From Cadophora sp. MPI-SDFR-AT-0126 (Eukaryota > Ascomycota > Leotiomycetes > Helotiales > Ploettnerulaceae): 64,000 nucleotides of DNA. Both the position numbers and the translations under genes were made by a program. This document shows, one piece after another, positions 45,200 through 57,470 of this stretch (position 1 is its first letter; each line of letters opens with the position of its first letter). The stretch lies in assembly GCA_020747065.1 (NCBI GenBank), contig JAGMVK010000001.1:4123632-4187631 (forward strand), written 5' to 3'. Below the pieces are notes generated by a model that worked only from the letters and a program-made list of their open reading frames with translations, made no database searches and was not told the origin of the DNA.

Positions 45200-48100
45200 A
45201 GGAACTTCATAGTCGATTTTGGGGTGGCTCGCTTAATTTTCCCGATTGAATTTTGAACGTAAAACTTAACCCTTTTCGGAATTTCGGACGGAAAACTAAG
45301 CGATTTCAAGGCTAGCGTGCGCCACCCCTGTCTGAAACAAGACGTACTTGAACGTCAACCTCCGGAACGACCTACTCAATATAGACTTATAAGATTCCAG
45401 AAACAATGTCTACTTCTGCCTAGTCTACTCGAGGCCGTAAGCCAAAATACAGCTCTTAGGAAGAGCGGCGCTAAGCTAGAAATGCTAGAGACCGAGTGAA
45501 ATACCAGTAAAGGCAACTCATAAACTGAACTATAGCATTCCAGAATGTCTTCCAAGCAGCTCCTAGGCCGGTCCCAAACCTGTAAAATCTAATCTAACTT
45601 AATAATGATTTCCCTCCCGCTTATCCCTGTGATATCTAGTCTCTAGGCTATGATAACGGATTTATTCCTCTGCAAATTGACGATAAGTTTAAAGAACTCC
45701 TTCCGCTACTGAGTCTATCTCTAGGTTTAGCTTCTATAGATATATCAGAAGTTAACTCTTGCGAATTGAATGCAGAAGAGCCTATTGAGGCGGCCGGGGG
45801 TGCTGATTTCCATGATATTGATAACCTAGAAGCAGATATGGACGAATTAGAAGTTGGAAAACTCGCTGTCCAATTAGCTAATCAACTCGTCTAATTTCAA
45901 GGGTGCTGTTATAACTGCCATAAGCATTCTAGTAGAGAATACTCTGATGACTAAGAACCGTATTGTAGCTTGCAGACTTACCTTGGTGAGTCTAAAGACG
46001 AAGCACTATCTGGGTGTCCGGACGTGCTAGGCTCTAACTAAATTGCACCCCACGATAATGACTTAGCTGGTTCAATGACAGCTGTATAAAAGCGTTAGGT
46101 GTTTAGCGGAATCTATCCGGACGATCTTAAGGAGGCACCTATGTATATTTGTCTCCAGGAAGGGGAGACGCTATGTTAGACGGCTACGGTGACGTTTAAT
46201 ATTAATAGTATCACGGGATATATAACTAGTCTGGGGGTTACTAAAGGCGGCATTCGATGGAACCTATGTAAATGCCGATTTCTGATCTGTAATCTAGCTT
46301 ATATCTCCGTAAGCGGCAGGTTTATTACCTTAATAGCTATAGATATACGTATTCGGTTCTCAAGCCTGTCTATGAAATTCCGTACTACACCCTCGGTCGG
46401 CTCGTTAGCTTTGAAGATGTGTTACTCTACCTCCTCTTCCTATGTCTCTTCCGGGAGAGTTAGTAAAGTAGCTGTCTTTTAGATAACGACTTTGAGATAT
46501 AGATGAATCGTGTTCTGCTTTCTACTATTTACATGTATCACGCGAGCTCTTAGACCTAGCACTATCCTTCTAGTTATTAGTATAGCAAATGTAATTCTAC
46601 TGCCTGTGGCGTGGAAGGACGAAGTCGGAAGGTGGATATGTTACTGCGGGAGCAGCTTCTCATGTATTTTGTCCCGCCGGACCAGCTATATCAGATGTGG
46701 TAAACTATTCAAGAGACTGTCGAGTAACCAGGCCTGTAGCAGTTCAAAAATATCACTATTTTACTCTACGCTAAGAATCTCAAGGCGCTAATAAAAGACT
46801 TGACCTGGGACGGTATAATGACGCGGTTCCGGAAGTATTAGTGGAGTATAGCCGATGAGGTATATAGTTCTGCTGACTTCTACTACAATATTGGGAAGGA
46901 GGTCTGTCCGAGTCAGACTTACTTCTCGACTAAAGACCTTGGCGATTTACTGCCTGCGGAGATACTCCTCTGGAAGAAGTATTATCTGGATAGTTATTAT
47001 GCTTGGTACTGGAATAGCGGGAAGTGTGATCTATATAAGCGGATACTATACCTAACTACTATGCTTAGAGACACTATCTCTATGGGAGTTAAGCCTGGAG
47101 TTAGTTCATGGCAGCGTTCTAGCGGTCTTCTGTATAGTTAATTCTACTCTAGTGTTAAGGAAGTGTTTGCGGCTGGAAACTAATACCCCTTCACGAACAC
47201 TGCTATTAAAACCCTCGCCTTGGATCCGCAGTTACGGAAGACCTGGTAGTATATTAGGGCTGGGCTTAGTCATGATCCTATTGCACTAATAAAAGCATAT
47301 CTCTATGTAAAAGCTCGGTGCTATCATGGGATCCAAGGATTAATGCAAAAATTATTTGGAGTCCGAGAGGAGTATCGAATCTCGGCTGCCCTTTTCAATA
47401 CCATAGATCGCCGATTAGAGACATTGAATTTACGTCGGTAAAGAATTGCTCCTGCTGGTAATGAGCTGCTATATGTCACGTATCCGACGGTAACGGTGCT
47501 GTCGTGGTACCGGTGGAATATTAATAAATTCTGCGTTAGGTTTAAGATGGTCTATAGCTTAAGTGGACGTTAGTAGGTGACGTGGGAGTATACCCGGATA
47601 ATATTGATGTTTCTTCATTGTCTTCGGTTCTCTTACGGAGGTAGGCATCTACAAGAATCGGCTAGCTGCTGGCGGGACGTCCGGTATACACCTAGTAGCG
47701 ATTCTCCCGATGGGCTTCGTCGGACTGAAGGGCTTAGATTTCAAGTAACTATGCCTTAGTACGGGTACGTATGGTTTTTGGAGAAGATTAACTGGGAAAC
47801 GATGACCTTTCAGGCGCTTCACAGATAGTACATACTCTTCAATAACTTGTCTATATAACACGTATACTACGCATAGTACAGGCAGATCCGTGACGTTCGG
47901 GAGGACTTTATCCGGGTTAATAAGATCTAGTAGCTTATGCAGTAGTTTAATAAGATCCCTACATGTCAAGATTTTCTTGAGGATATCCTGCTACAGATAT
48001 GCCTATATATATTCCGGAAGGATGTCTTCCAGTAAATTAAACCCCTCCTTAAGAAAGAATACGTTGAAGAAGCGCTTACTGGAGAGGTCTTTTTATACTA

Positions 48101-49180
48101 GCTAAGTGTGAACCGTGTTCTGTAGCCCCGGTATCGCCTAGTGTATCTCGTGATAGGGAAACGACTCACTGTGCAAAGTATTGATGTGCTTTTTGCTTGG
48201 CTCTGGGGGTAGAGAGATGACTAGTTCCAGCGGAAATACTAGAGTGATAAGCTATATCGGTTGCTCTATTAACACAGCTAGGAGACGATTCGGCTCCTAT
48301 AAGGAAAGGGGTACGTACGGGAATAGAGGCGGAAGCTAAGGAATTCCTTCATCCGGAGCTACTAGCTCTTACTGTACCCGTAAGGCGATCGGTTCATTAA
48401 ACAGCAGGGAGGGACGTAATAATTCTGCTAGTAGTCTAGCTACTATACCGGTGTGCATATGTATTACTAGAACTAGGAAGAGTGTGGTATCTTAAGGCAG
48501 CTATTTAACTCATCCCACATCTATTATTACCTACTCGATAAGTAGAAACTGTCTCCAGACCCGGTATAGTATATGCCTTACGAGGTTGAACTAGAGTATA
48601 ATCTGTCTGATTTATCGGAAAGTGAGGTGTACAAGCGAGTCTTGTAACTGGCTGCTGATACGTAGCTTTTATAAGGTGCTCTAGGCTAAATAGGCGCGGC
48701 CTATATTGAGCTGTTCTCTCTCGAGCCCGCGTTGGACAGTCTACAGGAGGAAGTACGTGCCGGGGGGACGAGTAAAGTCCATCACCTGCAGTAAGAACTC
48801 GAAGACGAGAAAGAAACATATCGAGGGCTGCGGTGTAGCTATAAAAGACAACTAGCGTATACAGATAGCGAGGATAAGGAAGAGGCTTCGGCTATCGCTA
48901 GTACATCTAACGAGGAGTACTTTGTTCGGCGGGCCAAAAAGCAGAGACGTGTTATTCGACGGAAGGCGGTGGAGTTATAGCGGGCTCTAGTAGCGGCGGT
49001 TATCGAGTAAAAGATATAGCGGGACTTAAGAAGGAAGTAGAAGGAAGCTCGATAGGAACAATTACAAGAGATTCGAGCTGAGAGACGACAGTATTCGCAG
49101 CTTATCAAGGAAGAAGAGATATATACGGACTCATTTAATAGTAGTATAGATATAGATGGAGTATCTTCTCTGTAATCTTA
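45200..49180 (+). pseudogene. Unrecognised large element or gene, RIP-degraded
   Basis: The + strand keeps long protein-like stretches in changing frames. They are an acidic segment (EEPIEAAGGADFHDIDNLEADMDELEVGKLA, about 45770-45890), a Cys/His segment (CCYNCHKHSSREYSDD, from about 45903), FSGIYPDDLKEAPMYICLQEGE (46097-46170), ITGYITSLGVTKGGIRWN, TVLSWYRWNINKFCV (about 47500), SCWRDVRYTPSSDSPDGLRR (47660-47730), VWFLEKINWETMTF (47770-47810) and a charged coiled-coil-like C-terminus (48790-49170). Stops are dense and mostly TAG/TAA. The size (about 1300 codons), single orientation and decay suggest one large transposon protein. I cannot assign a family; a KDZ-type or other large cut-and-paste transposase is only a guess. 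Confidence 0.45.
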
Positions 49181-50079
49181 GTATAGCGACATCATATAAT
49201 ATAGAAGGAGGCGAGTAGACGGTAAGCGGCGTACCTGTTTTAATTAGATAATAGAAATACTGAATTTAGTATAATATTAGTAGGTATTAATACGAAGTGA
49301 TAAATTTTCGATTATAAGCAGGAATACGTAATATTAGAGGAGGATTTGCTTTTAAGCTTTAAGGGGTAGAAGATAAGGATGAAGGTTTACGCGAGAATAT
49401 TATTATATATAATTTTGCTTACGTAGGGTTATTTAAGAGAGTGTATTAAAGGACTTATATCTATTCCTTCTTCTCCCTCCCCCTTTTCCCTTTTCGCTAA
49501 AAGAAAGGGGTATCTAATGACCTTTCCGGTTACATATATATAAGTAATAAGATATATACCTAAGGAGATACTTTAGTTGTTCAGTATTCGGGCCTATCTA
49601 TTATTGTTGAATGAATCTAATATAAGATTCATTTGATTCCCTATATAACCCACTAGCGTGGATTTGCTGAGGCCATAAGATTCATTTGATTAGATTTATT
49701 TGTTAGGGTTACGTCTAAATAAGCTCGGATGAGGCTTAAATTCGAGTATGAGTTGGCCCCAGTATATGCGACATTAGCCCTGTTAAAACTTCCACTAGAA
49801 CCTTATTATTAAGTGAGTTTTGCGAGGAGATAGTAGTCGTTGTCGATTTTTGATGGGGGAAGCAGATGCATAGGCTAAGTCAGCTAAAATGCGGTTCCTA
49901 AGTATAAAGTGAGTATAAAAGTATAAAAGTATAAAAGCGGAGATTATAGCTAGCTATACTACGTATGGGTTCAGATTATAGGTGCCGAACGCGTGAGGGC
50001 AGTAAGACACGTAAAGAGAGTAAGAGAAGGGGAGATATTATTTAAATAATTCAAAGAAAGAGTTAAGTCATAGATCTAT
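49181..50079. other. AT-rich spacer, no readable gene
   Basis: TA-rich sequence with a pyrimidine run near 49463-49500. It may hold the 5' region of the second helicase. No domain recognised. Confidence 0.4.
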
Positions 50080-51309
50080 TTATTTATTTGCCAGTATTTA
50101 AAGTAGTAGTATGCACCGTATGCCAGTATACCGTGTTACCTAGCCAGATTTCCTACTATTTAAGGGGTTCTAATGGCTATAATATAACCAAGGAAGCACG
50201 AGAGCAGATTTCAAAAGAAGTGAACCGGGTTAAAGGGTTGATTTTATGTCGAGCAGAGTTAGATAAGTTGCCAATCCCTGTCAGTCCAAGCCAGCCCCCG
50301 ATTCCCGAATTAAGGAGACCTAAGACAGATGGAAAAAGGTACCTATTTACCCTGTATCATTATATTAGTTACTAGCGTCAAGCTATCCAGAAACATTTCA
50401 GAGAATAGCACAGTTAGGTAAATAAGAGGAAGCGAGGGCGTCAATATACCGGCTAAGAGGTATAAGTGCCATGGATTTCAGTCCATTACTAGCAGTTTTT
50501 CCCTAAAGGTTCCAGTTCTGTATTTTTCAAGGTTCAAGTAAAGGGATCCAGCCCTGCTATACTATCCGGAGACGTCGATTTAGAGGCCATTAAGAAACAG
50601 TTAAACCAGGAGATGTAATAAGCTAACAAGGAGTAGCGTCGTTAAATTAGTAAGCCAGAGGAATCCTGAGAGCTAAATCCATAGTTATATCGCATAAGTT
50701 AGGTTGAGTATTACGAAGGGTATGACCGGGAAGAATTGCGAGTATTAGTTACCCCTGTTAAGGAGGACGAGCTAGAGTTAGAAGTGTTATGTCGAGCATT
50801 TAATTAGTTGATTCAAGACGTATAATACTATTATATTCAGTAAGTAGTAGGGTTAGAGGTATTATTTAAAGCGAATAGAAAGGAGGTAGATAAAGAAGTC
50901 TAAATACCGTTTAATAGTTAGATAGATATCACTACTATCATGCAGTATACAGAGGTTTATAAGCAGTTGATATGTTATATATTCCGGTCTAAAGGCATTA
51001 AGCTCGAGAAGTAGCCGGGATTTAAGTTAACAGCGAGGCAGCAGATAGCTATTAATAACATATAGACGAACGTTAAGGAATTTATGTAGTGGAAAGAGGA
51101 CTAAGAGGGGGATTTAGGAGGAGGGGAAGAGGAGGAATCAGACGAGGAGATTAAGTGGATAAGCTAGATCCAGCGGCAGATTTTACGGTTATAGATTATG
51201 TTATTAAACCAGCTATTACAAGATAACGAGTATAAGAGTGTGTTAATTAGTAGGTTGGCCATTTTAGGAATGCGGGAAGATAATAGGTAGTTAGATACCG
51301 AGGATTATA
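50080..51309 (+). pseudogene. Telomere-linked RecQ-type helicase (second copy), N-terminal part, RIP-degraded
   Basis: Reads VVVCTVCQYTVLPSQISYYLRG and EVNRVKGLILCRAELDKLPIPVS from 50088, the zinc-finger-like N-terminal domain (DUF3505 type) often found in fungal telomere-linked helicases. A second finger-like segment (YLFTLYHYISY) lies near 50338-50370, followed by a helical region to 51309 with stops replacing Gln and Trp. Expected His and Cys of the first finger read Tyr. The frame runs straight into the copia insertion: the codons before 51310 and after 58988 continue one reading, with TTATA duplicated. Confidence 0.7.
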
Positions 51310-51526
51310 TGTTGGTCCGCAGGCCTATCCAAAGCATGTCTTAGCTAGAATAGGGGGTAGGACCACTTACGGGGGTGATTCGGTGGCGTTTCGGGAGGCA
51401 GTATATAGTCTAGTACCTCCCACCCCCTCTTAGAAGAAACACAGATTTTCCACACCATCAAGCTTGATATGCATATACATGATATTTACGTTTGATTCTT
51501 GGCTTATATTCGGTATTGAACCGACA
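51310..51526 (+). repeat. 5' LTR of the copia element
   Basis: 217 bp, TG..CA ends, appears identical to the 3' LTR at 58767-58983. It presumably carries the promoter. Another, older member of the family is the solo LTR at 9541-9754. Confidence 0.95.
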
Positions 51527-51824
51527 CTGATCAGTGGTCAATGCGAACCACAGACAGATAGGTCACGGCAGGACAAGCGGCGACTCAACGTTGAGTACTT
51601 AGCTGTACTTTTCGGGCCATCTTTGAACCTGAATCAACGATTGACGATTCAGTGGGAGGGGACCGGCATCACGTTTAGACTGCAAATCTCGTACGGCAGT
51701 ACGCATAACAACAGCGACGATTCCTCTTCGACAATCGTCAAGTCAATTGCTTGACTTCAGCTAAGGAGATTCCAAGCAAAAATCAAGTATCAGTTCCGGG
51801 ACACCACCGAATCAGGTACGAATC

Positions 51825-54800
51825 ATGGCCGAAGAAACACCAGTTACTTCGGATCAGGGTGGGAGAGAGGAAGAGACAGCTACGGGAGCAGAGGCGGAAG
51901 CGGTGGCGATGTGGTCAGGACCGCGACCAGTGGAAACGCCACCAGATGATGCTACGAAGCTCTCGCAGGAGTTTCGAAAGAACTTCTGCGATGGCCATTC
52001 TAAGGGCGAATTCCTATTCCTGGACTTTTGGGAATATTTCGGAAATTGGTCTCCAGGCCACTTCGCTCGCATCAAGAAGGTGGAACGAATGCACCTACGT
52101 GACACGTTACGAGCAAACGGCGTGTTCGTACGGAAGGATAAGACACCAATTACGGTTGCACTCGCTCAGACAGCTCGAGCCGAAACTAACTTTTGGCCGG
52201 AAGAACAGCTGGAGTTGCAGATTCGGAACGCTCCCGACACAGTACCGGACCATATTCAGAACCCTCGCCAAGCGACAGCTTCGACTACCCAAACACTTCA
52301 TCAAGGAATGCTACCACCATCTCGACGCAACGGGCCAACTGTAGTGATCGATTCTGCTGAATCGACTCCTTCAGATGAGGAAGAGGGATTGCGCCAACAT
52401 ATTCCGTTGAGGAGCAATTTCCCAAGAGCCGAGGTGTCTCAGATCTCAGACCATCTCATGACCCCTGCCCATGTAAGGACCATCATTCCAGACGACGATC
52501 TGTACGCCGCGACACCACCAGTTCGTACAAAGAGAGAGTTCTCATTTACCCCTGGGAGAGAATCCCTGAATACGGCGCCAAGGTGGAGACCGAACGAGAA
52601 TCCATTGCCAAACCCCGTACCAATTCCAGAAGTGCACCCACGGGATGGATCTTTGCCCCCATTTACGGTACCGAGAACAATCGGACCACATACGGAACAG
52701 ATACGGCCGCCTTGGTATGTCATGGAAACACTGACGCAGGATCAATCGAAATCGCTAGTGAACCTTAGCAAGATGTACACCAAAGAGCTTCAGTACAGTG
52801 GGTCCAAAGACCACTTGGACGAGAAACTACACATCTTTGCCGACTTCTGCCAGAAAGCAGGTGTTGATTATGACATTTGGCACCGGGCATTTCCGACGAT
52901 GCTCCGGGACGGAGCATCTACGTACTATTACCGGTACCTTCAGAACAAAGGGTACAACTTTGACGAACTTGTCAAAGCAACACGTACCAATTTCGAGACG
53001 GAAGAGAGAGCCAACCAATTCCTCAGCCGATGGTTTAGCTTGACCTTCTTGTCATTTCAAGCTGAACCTTACCAGAAGGGCAGGCCAATTCTGGTCCAGT
53101 TGGAGAACTTTGCCAGAGAGCTGCAGAGCATCCAACTTGGTCTCAAAGACGACAATATGCGGAACGACAAAACTTTGCGCGACAAACTCGTGCAGGGAGT
53201 TTCAGGTAACCCACTCTTCAAGATGGCACTGTTTCGAGCACCACCAACTTTCCCTACATTGATGGACAGTCTTCGCACGGCTCTGAGCGTGGAAACGGCT
53301 CATGAGCCGGGATCACGAGTCGGTAAACACACCGATTCAGGGCCGAGTCGACACCGTGCCTACGTTGCGGACGGGACGGCCCACTACTCGGACCGAAGGA
53401 TGAAGTTTTCCGCAGGCAACAAACGCGGAACTACATTCAAGCCCAAGCCAGGTTATACAGGGTGTATCGTCTGCAAGAAGATGGACTGCCACAGCAGCCG
53501 CCATTCTAACGAGGAGCAGGCAGCCTCCAAAGCGCGATACTTTGCTGCACGAAAAGCTGAAGGTGTGAAACCTACAGAGGCATCATTTCAAGCCTACCTG
53601 GCATATGCAGAGGGAGTCGGATCGGGTTCGGGGGACATTCAGGGTCAGTCAGGAAGAGATGACCCAGATGACCCCGATAACCAAGACACTTCTTCCGGGA
53701 TCGATGAAACCTCCACAGATTCGGACAGCGGATGCAGCGATGGATCGGCCAACTTCACAACTGTGTTCAGTGCCAGTGAGGCAATGTACGATGCGCGGGA
53801 AGTGATGGAACAACTTGAAGAGAAGAAGGCCACCCACATCCTGGAAAGCCGGATTCAGAAACCTCCAGAAAATGAGGCCTATACGACTCAATGGACGGAC
53901 CGTTTCTTCCAAGGTCTTCTCATTGACACAGGCGCTTCTAACAAAAACGTTGGAGGTCTCAATCAATTACGTGCGTTGCAACGGATTCGAAATGTCAAAT
54001 ACGATACCAGCGAGTCGGGTAAGAGTCGGATCAAATTCGGAGCAGGTTCACGACCTTCCCTTGGAATCGCCACAGTGGATACTCCAGTTGGAATTTTGGA
54101 TTTCCATATTGTGGATACAGACGTGCCATTCCTGCTATGCTTGCAACAAATGGACAAGATGGGGGCATACTACGACAACATACAGAATGTGTTGGTTCAA
54201 GGTGATAAGAAGTACTTGATTGTACGGAAGGATGATCATCCATGGCTGCTCTTGGACCAAAATCATCAACTTGTCGATTCTTCGAACAGTACCATCAACG
54301 AGTGCCACCTGACGGAGACAGAGATTCGCCGGCTACATAGGAGATTCGGCCATCCATCGGTACAACGGTTGCAACACCTGTTAGATCAAGCAGGCCATGA
54401 TTCCGATTCCGAGATCATGTTACGAGTCAAAGAGATGTGTGAGCATTGCCAGAAACACGCAGACGCTCCACATCGCTTTCGCTTCAAATTGCAAGACGAC
54501 ATCGACTTCAATCACACAGTCTATGTTGATATAGCACAATTTGGGAACCGATATGCACTTCACATGGTCGACGAGGCCACAGGGTTCGGAGCTGCGAAAC
54601 TGCTCCGAAGGCGCCCCGGATCAGCTACGGCTCAGGCCACCTTCAATGCTTTCAAGTCAGCATGGATGGACACATACATTGGGCCCCCAGACTTCGTTGT
54701 CTACGACTATGGAACCAACTTCAACTCTGAGGAGTTTCGGGGAGCACTCAGAGCAGTAGGAAGTACACCAAAGCTTGTGCCCGTGGAGGCACACCACTCA

Positions 54801-57179
54801 GTTGGCAAAGTAGAACGGTATCATCGTCCACTCAGGCGTGCCTATGAAATCGTCACAGTAGAGCATCCCGATCTGAGCGACGAGGATCGATTACAAATGG
54901 CTGTCAAAGCTGTCAACGATACAGCTGGACCGAATGGCTTGATTCCTACACTGCTCGTTTTTGGAGCTTACCCCAGAATGACAGAAATGGATCCTCCAAA
55001 CCCGTCTATTCAGCAACGTGCGGAAACCATCAAAAAGGCCATGAAAGAAGTACGCAAGGTGCATGCTAAACGCCAAGCCAACGATGCGCTGGCAACCCGT
55101 AACGGCCCCGGTACGACGCACATTCATGATCTCCGGCTTCAAGATCAAGTTTTGGTATGGCGAGAAAAGAAAGGCTGGAGAGGACCATACATTTTCTTGG
55201 GAATAGAAGGCGAGGCATGCAGGATCGATATGGACAACGGCAGAGTACGCACATTCCGATCAACATCTGTGCGCCCATTCAAAACAGATACATCTGGCGT
55301 TGAACAAAAGAAAGAAAAAGTGCCAGATGTGACCCGTGAGCCTGGCTCACCAGTCCGAAAAGCCCACGAAACAGCACCGAAACTCCCCCGAATCACGGTT
55401 GAGATCCCATTTATAAAACCAATCCCGGGACTACCAACAATTGATGACGACTACGATGCTAACGTGTTTCTGACTGAGAAGGAAACAAGGGATCGAGGGC
55501 TATCGATTAAGCTACGCGCAGAGGGCAAGATTACTACACCTGGCCCACCATTCCAGCAGTCCCGTCGAGTTGAGTATGAGGCTCTCATCAAGAGAGGCGT
55601 TTTTATGCCGATTTCCAGAAATGACCCCAGAGCAAGAGGCCACCGCATCTTCAAATCAAGAATGGTGGACGAAGTAAAAGGCAAGGAATCATCAACACCA
55701 TACGAGAAATCGAGGCTCGTTATCCAATGCTTCAACGACAAAGGCAAGAAAGAGATATTAACCCAATCTCCAACTATTCAACGGGTAAGTCAGCGATTGA
55801 TCATATCACTGGCCGCTACTATGAGACATCCGAATCAGATCCGAAAGAGATCCGATATGCATCTAGCAATTCGGGACATCACCCAGGCCTATGTCCAGTC
55901 GACGACAAAACTTCTTAGGAACATCCTTGCGTGGCCACCTGAAGAGATCGCAAATGAGTTCCCTCCTGATACGATATTTATGGTAATGCTTCCTCTTTAT
56001 GGCATACCAGAATCCGGAAATCACTGGTTTAACACCTACCATAAACATCATGTGGAAAAACTTCAAATGGAAACATCAACGTACGACCCTTGCTTGCTAA
56101 TCAGCACCAAAGACAGCCACGATTTTGGGATTGTTGGAATGCAAACAGACGACACGTTAATCCTCGGAGATAATGAATTCTTAGCACGAGAGCAGGAAGG
56201 GATTACGAAAGCCAATTTCTTGACAAAACCGATTCAGGTCCTAAACCCCTCCGAATCTATTACGTTCAACGGATGTACTATCACTTTGGCCGGGAACAAC
56301 ATCTACATGTCGCAGAAAGGTCAAGGAACGAGACTAGAGTTAATTGATGTGACGGCGCCAGATTACAAGAAGGCATATGTGGAACAACGAGCTCGCGGCG
56401 CGTATATTGCAACGATCTGTCAACCTGAAGCCACCTTTGATTTGTCGGTGGCAGCGCAACATCAGGATCCAACAGTAGAAGACGCGAAGGCCCTGAACCA
56501 ACGTCTTCAATGGCAAATGGACAACACGGAGAGAGGTTTACGGTACATACCAGTGGACCTACACTCTGCCAGACTTTACGTCTTTGTCGATGGATCATTT
56601 GCCAACAATAAGGATCTGAGCTCACAGATCGGGTTTCTGGTAACAATCGGATCAGAAACGGAGGGGGATTCGGAATTTACCCTCTCTGGCAACATCATTC
56701 ATGCAAGCTCTACAAAGTGCAAGAGAGTAACGCGTGCTGTACTCGCTTCGGAGCTGTATGCTATGGTAGCAGGAATCGATATGTTGATTGCTTTGGGAAC
56801 CACCGTCAATATGGTAACGGATAAGCTTGGACTCCCACGGCTTCCGACCGTGGTGTGTACAGATTCCCTATCTCTTTACGAGTGCATTATCAAACTTGGC
56901 ACTACAAAGGAGAAGCGTTTAATGATTGATATCATGGCAATTCGGCAGTCATATGAGCGCAGGGAGCTGACGGAGATTCGGTGGATCAATGGCACCAGCA
57001 ATCCTGCTGATGCCATGACAAAGACAGCACCAAATAAAGCTCTCCAAGAGCTAATTGACACCAACACCTTGACTGTGAAGATAGAAGGTTGGGTTCAGAG
57101 GCCACTTGATGTTGATTTGGAGGCTCGTTTGACTCATGATCGAGACTCACGAGTCGACAGGGTCGATTCGGGGGAGTAA
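51825..57179 (+). CDS. Copia gag-pol polyprotein, 1784 residues, intact
   Basis: ATG at 51825, 298 bp after the 5' LTR, starts a single open frame. Gag occupies about 1-540. A zinc-knuckle-like CX2CX4CX4H (C547, C550, C555, H560) follows. Protease has LLIDTGAS with D701. A pre-integrase segment (LHRRFGHPS, then MCEHCQKH) precedes the integrase core with D902, D961 and E997 (35 residues between the last two). RVT_2 reverse transcriptase has MLPLYGIPESG and the catalytic pair TDDT at D1442-D1443, instead of the more usual YVDD. RNase H starts with VFVDGS at D1589 and ends with ASELYAMVAG. The order PR-INT-RT-RH defines Ty1/copia. Gag and pol are in one frame, without a frameshift site. No damage is seen. 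Confidence 0.95.
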   Translation: MAEETPVTSDQGGREEETATGAEAEAVAMWSGPRPVETPPDDATKLSQEFRKNFCDGHSKGEFLFLDFWEYFGNWSPGHFARIKKVERMHLRDTLRANGVFVRKDKTPITVALAQTARAETNFWPEEQLELQIRNAPDTVPDHIQNPRQATASTTQTLHQGMLPPSRRNGPTVVIDSAESTPSDEEEGLRQHIPLRSNFPRAEVSQISDHLMTPAHVRTIIPDDDLYAATPPVRTKREFSFTPGRESLNTAPRWRPNENPLPNPVPIPEVHPRDGSLPPFTVPRTIGPHTEQIRPPWYVMETLTQDQSKSLVNLSKMYTKELQYSGSKDHLDEKLHIFADFCQKAGVDYDIWHRAFPTMLRDGASTYYYRYLQNKGYNFDELVKATRTNFETEERANQFLSRWFSLTFLSFQAEPYQKGRPILVQLENFARELQSIQLGLKDDNMRNDKTLRDKLVQGVSGNPLFKMALFRAPPTFPTLMDSLRTALSVETAHEPGSRVGKHTDSGPSRHRAYVADGTAHYSDRRMKFSAGNKRGTTFKPKPGYTGCIVCKKMDCHSSRHSNEEQAASKARYFAARKAEGVKPTEASFQAYLAYAEGVGSGSGDIQGQSGRDDPDDPDNQDTSSGIDETSTDSDSGCSDGSANFTTVFSASEAMYDAREVMEQLEEKKATHILESRIQKPPENEAYTTQWTDRFFQGLLIDTGASNKNVGGLNQLRALQRIRNVKYDTSESGKSRIKFGAGSRPSLGIATVDTPVGILDFHIVDTDVPFLLCLQQMDKMGAYYDNIQNVLVQGDKKYLIVRKDDHPWLLLDQNHQLVDSSNSTINECHLTETEIRRLHRRFGHPSVQRLQHLLDQAGHDSDSEIMLRVKEMCEHCQKHADAPHRFRFKLQDDIDFNHTVYVDIAQFGNRYALHMVDEATGFGAAKLLRRRPGSATAQATFNAFKSAWMDTYIGPPDFVVYDYGTNFNSEEFRGALRAVGSTPKLVPVEAHHSVGKVERYHRPLRRAYEIVTVEHPDLSDEDRLQMAVKAVNDTAGPNGLIPTLLVFGAYPRMTEMDPPNPSIQQRAETIKKAMKEVRKVHAKRQANDALATRNGPGTTHIHDLRLQDQVLVWREKKGWRGPYIFLGIEGEACRIDMDNGRVRTFRSTSVRPFKTDTSGVEQKKEKVPDVTREPGSPVRKAHETAPKLPRITVEIPFIKPIPGLPTIDDDYDANVFLTEKETRDRGLSIKLRAEGKITTPGPPFQQSRRVEYEALIKRGVFMPISRNDPRARGHRIFKSRMVDEVKGKESSTPYEKSRLVIQCFNDKGKKEILTQSPTIQRVSQRLIISLAATMRHPNQIRKRSDMHLAIRDITQAYVQSTTKLLRNILAWPPEEIANEFPPDTIFMVMLPLYGIPESGNHWFNTYHKHHVEKLQMETSTYDPCLLISTKDSHDFGIVGMQTDDTLILGDNEFLAREQEGITKANFLTKPIQVLNPSESITFNGCTITLAGNNIYMSQKGQGTRLELIDVTAPDYKKAYVEQRARGAYIATICQPEATFDLSVAAQHQDPTVEDAKALNQRLQWQMDNTERGLRYIPVDLHSARLYVFVDGSFANNKDLSSQIGFLVTIGSETEGDSEFTLSGNIIHASSTKCKRVTRAVLASELYAMVAGIDMLIALGTTVNMVTDKLGLPRLPTVVCTDSLSLYECIIKLGTTKEKRLMIDIMAIRQSYERRELTEIRWINGTSNPADAMTKTAPNKALQELIDTNTLTVKIEGWVQRPLDVDLEARLTHDRDSRVDRVDSGE

Positions 57180-57470
57180 CGGAGGAGTTTCGGATGAGGA
57201 GCAGTTTTTCCTTTGTTATGATTTCCTTACAACTCTCATTAATCACTTGCAAGTATTTTCATTTCTGTTCAAGATACGGAGGAGAGAACGAGTTTGATTT
57301 GCATTTAATTACCCTCTGATTCAAAGCACCAACGGGCGGCCTTGCGACGACACTCCAACAGGGACCAAATGCCGGTTTCACCACAGGGGGCTACTCCCGT
57401 ACACCGGTATGAAGAAAGTGCCGCCACGAAGAACCAGCCACGAAGCCTTTCCGAAACAGGGCCTATTCCC
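57180..57470. other. 3' intergenic part of the copia element
   Basis: About 290 bp between the pol stop and the stop codon of the convergent antisense gene. It would contain the terminators of both. No coding domain is recognised. Confidence 0.4.
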
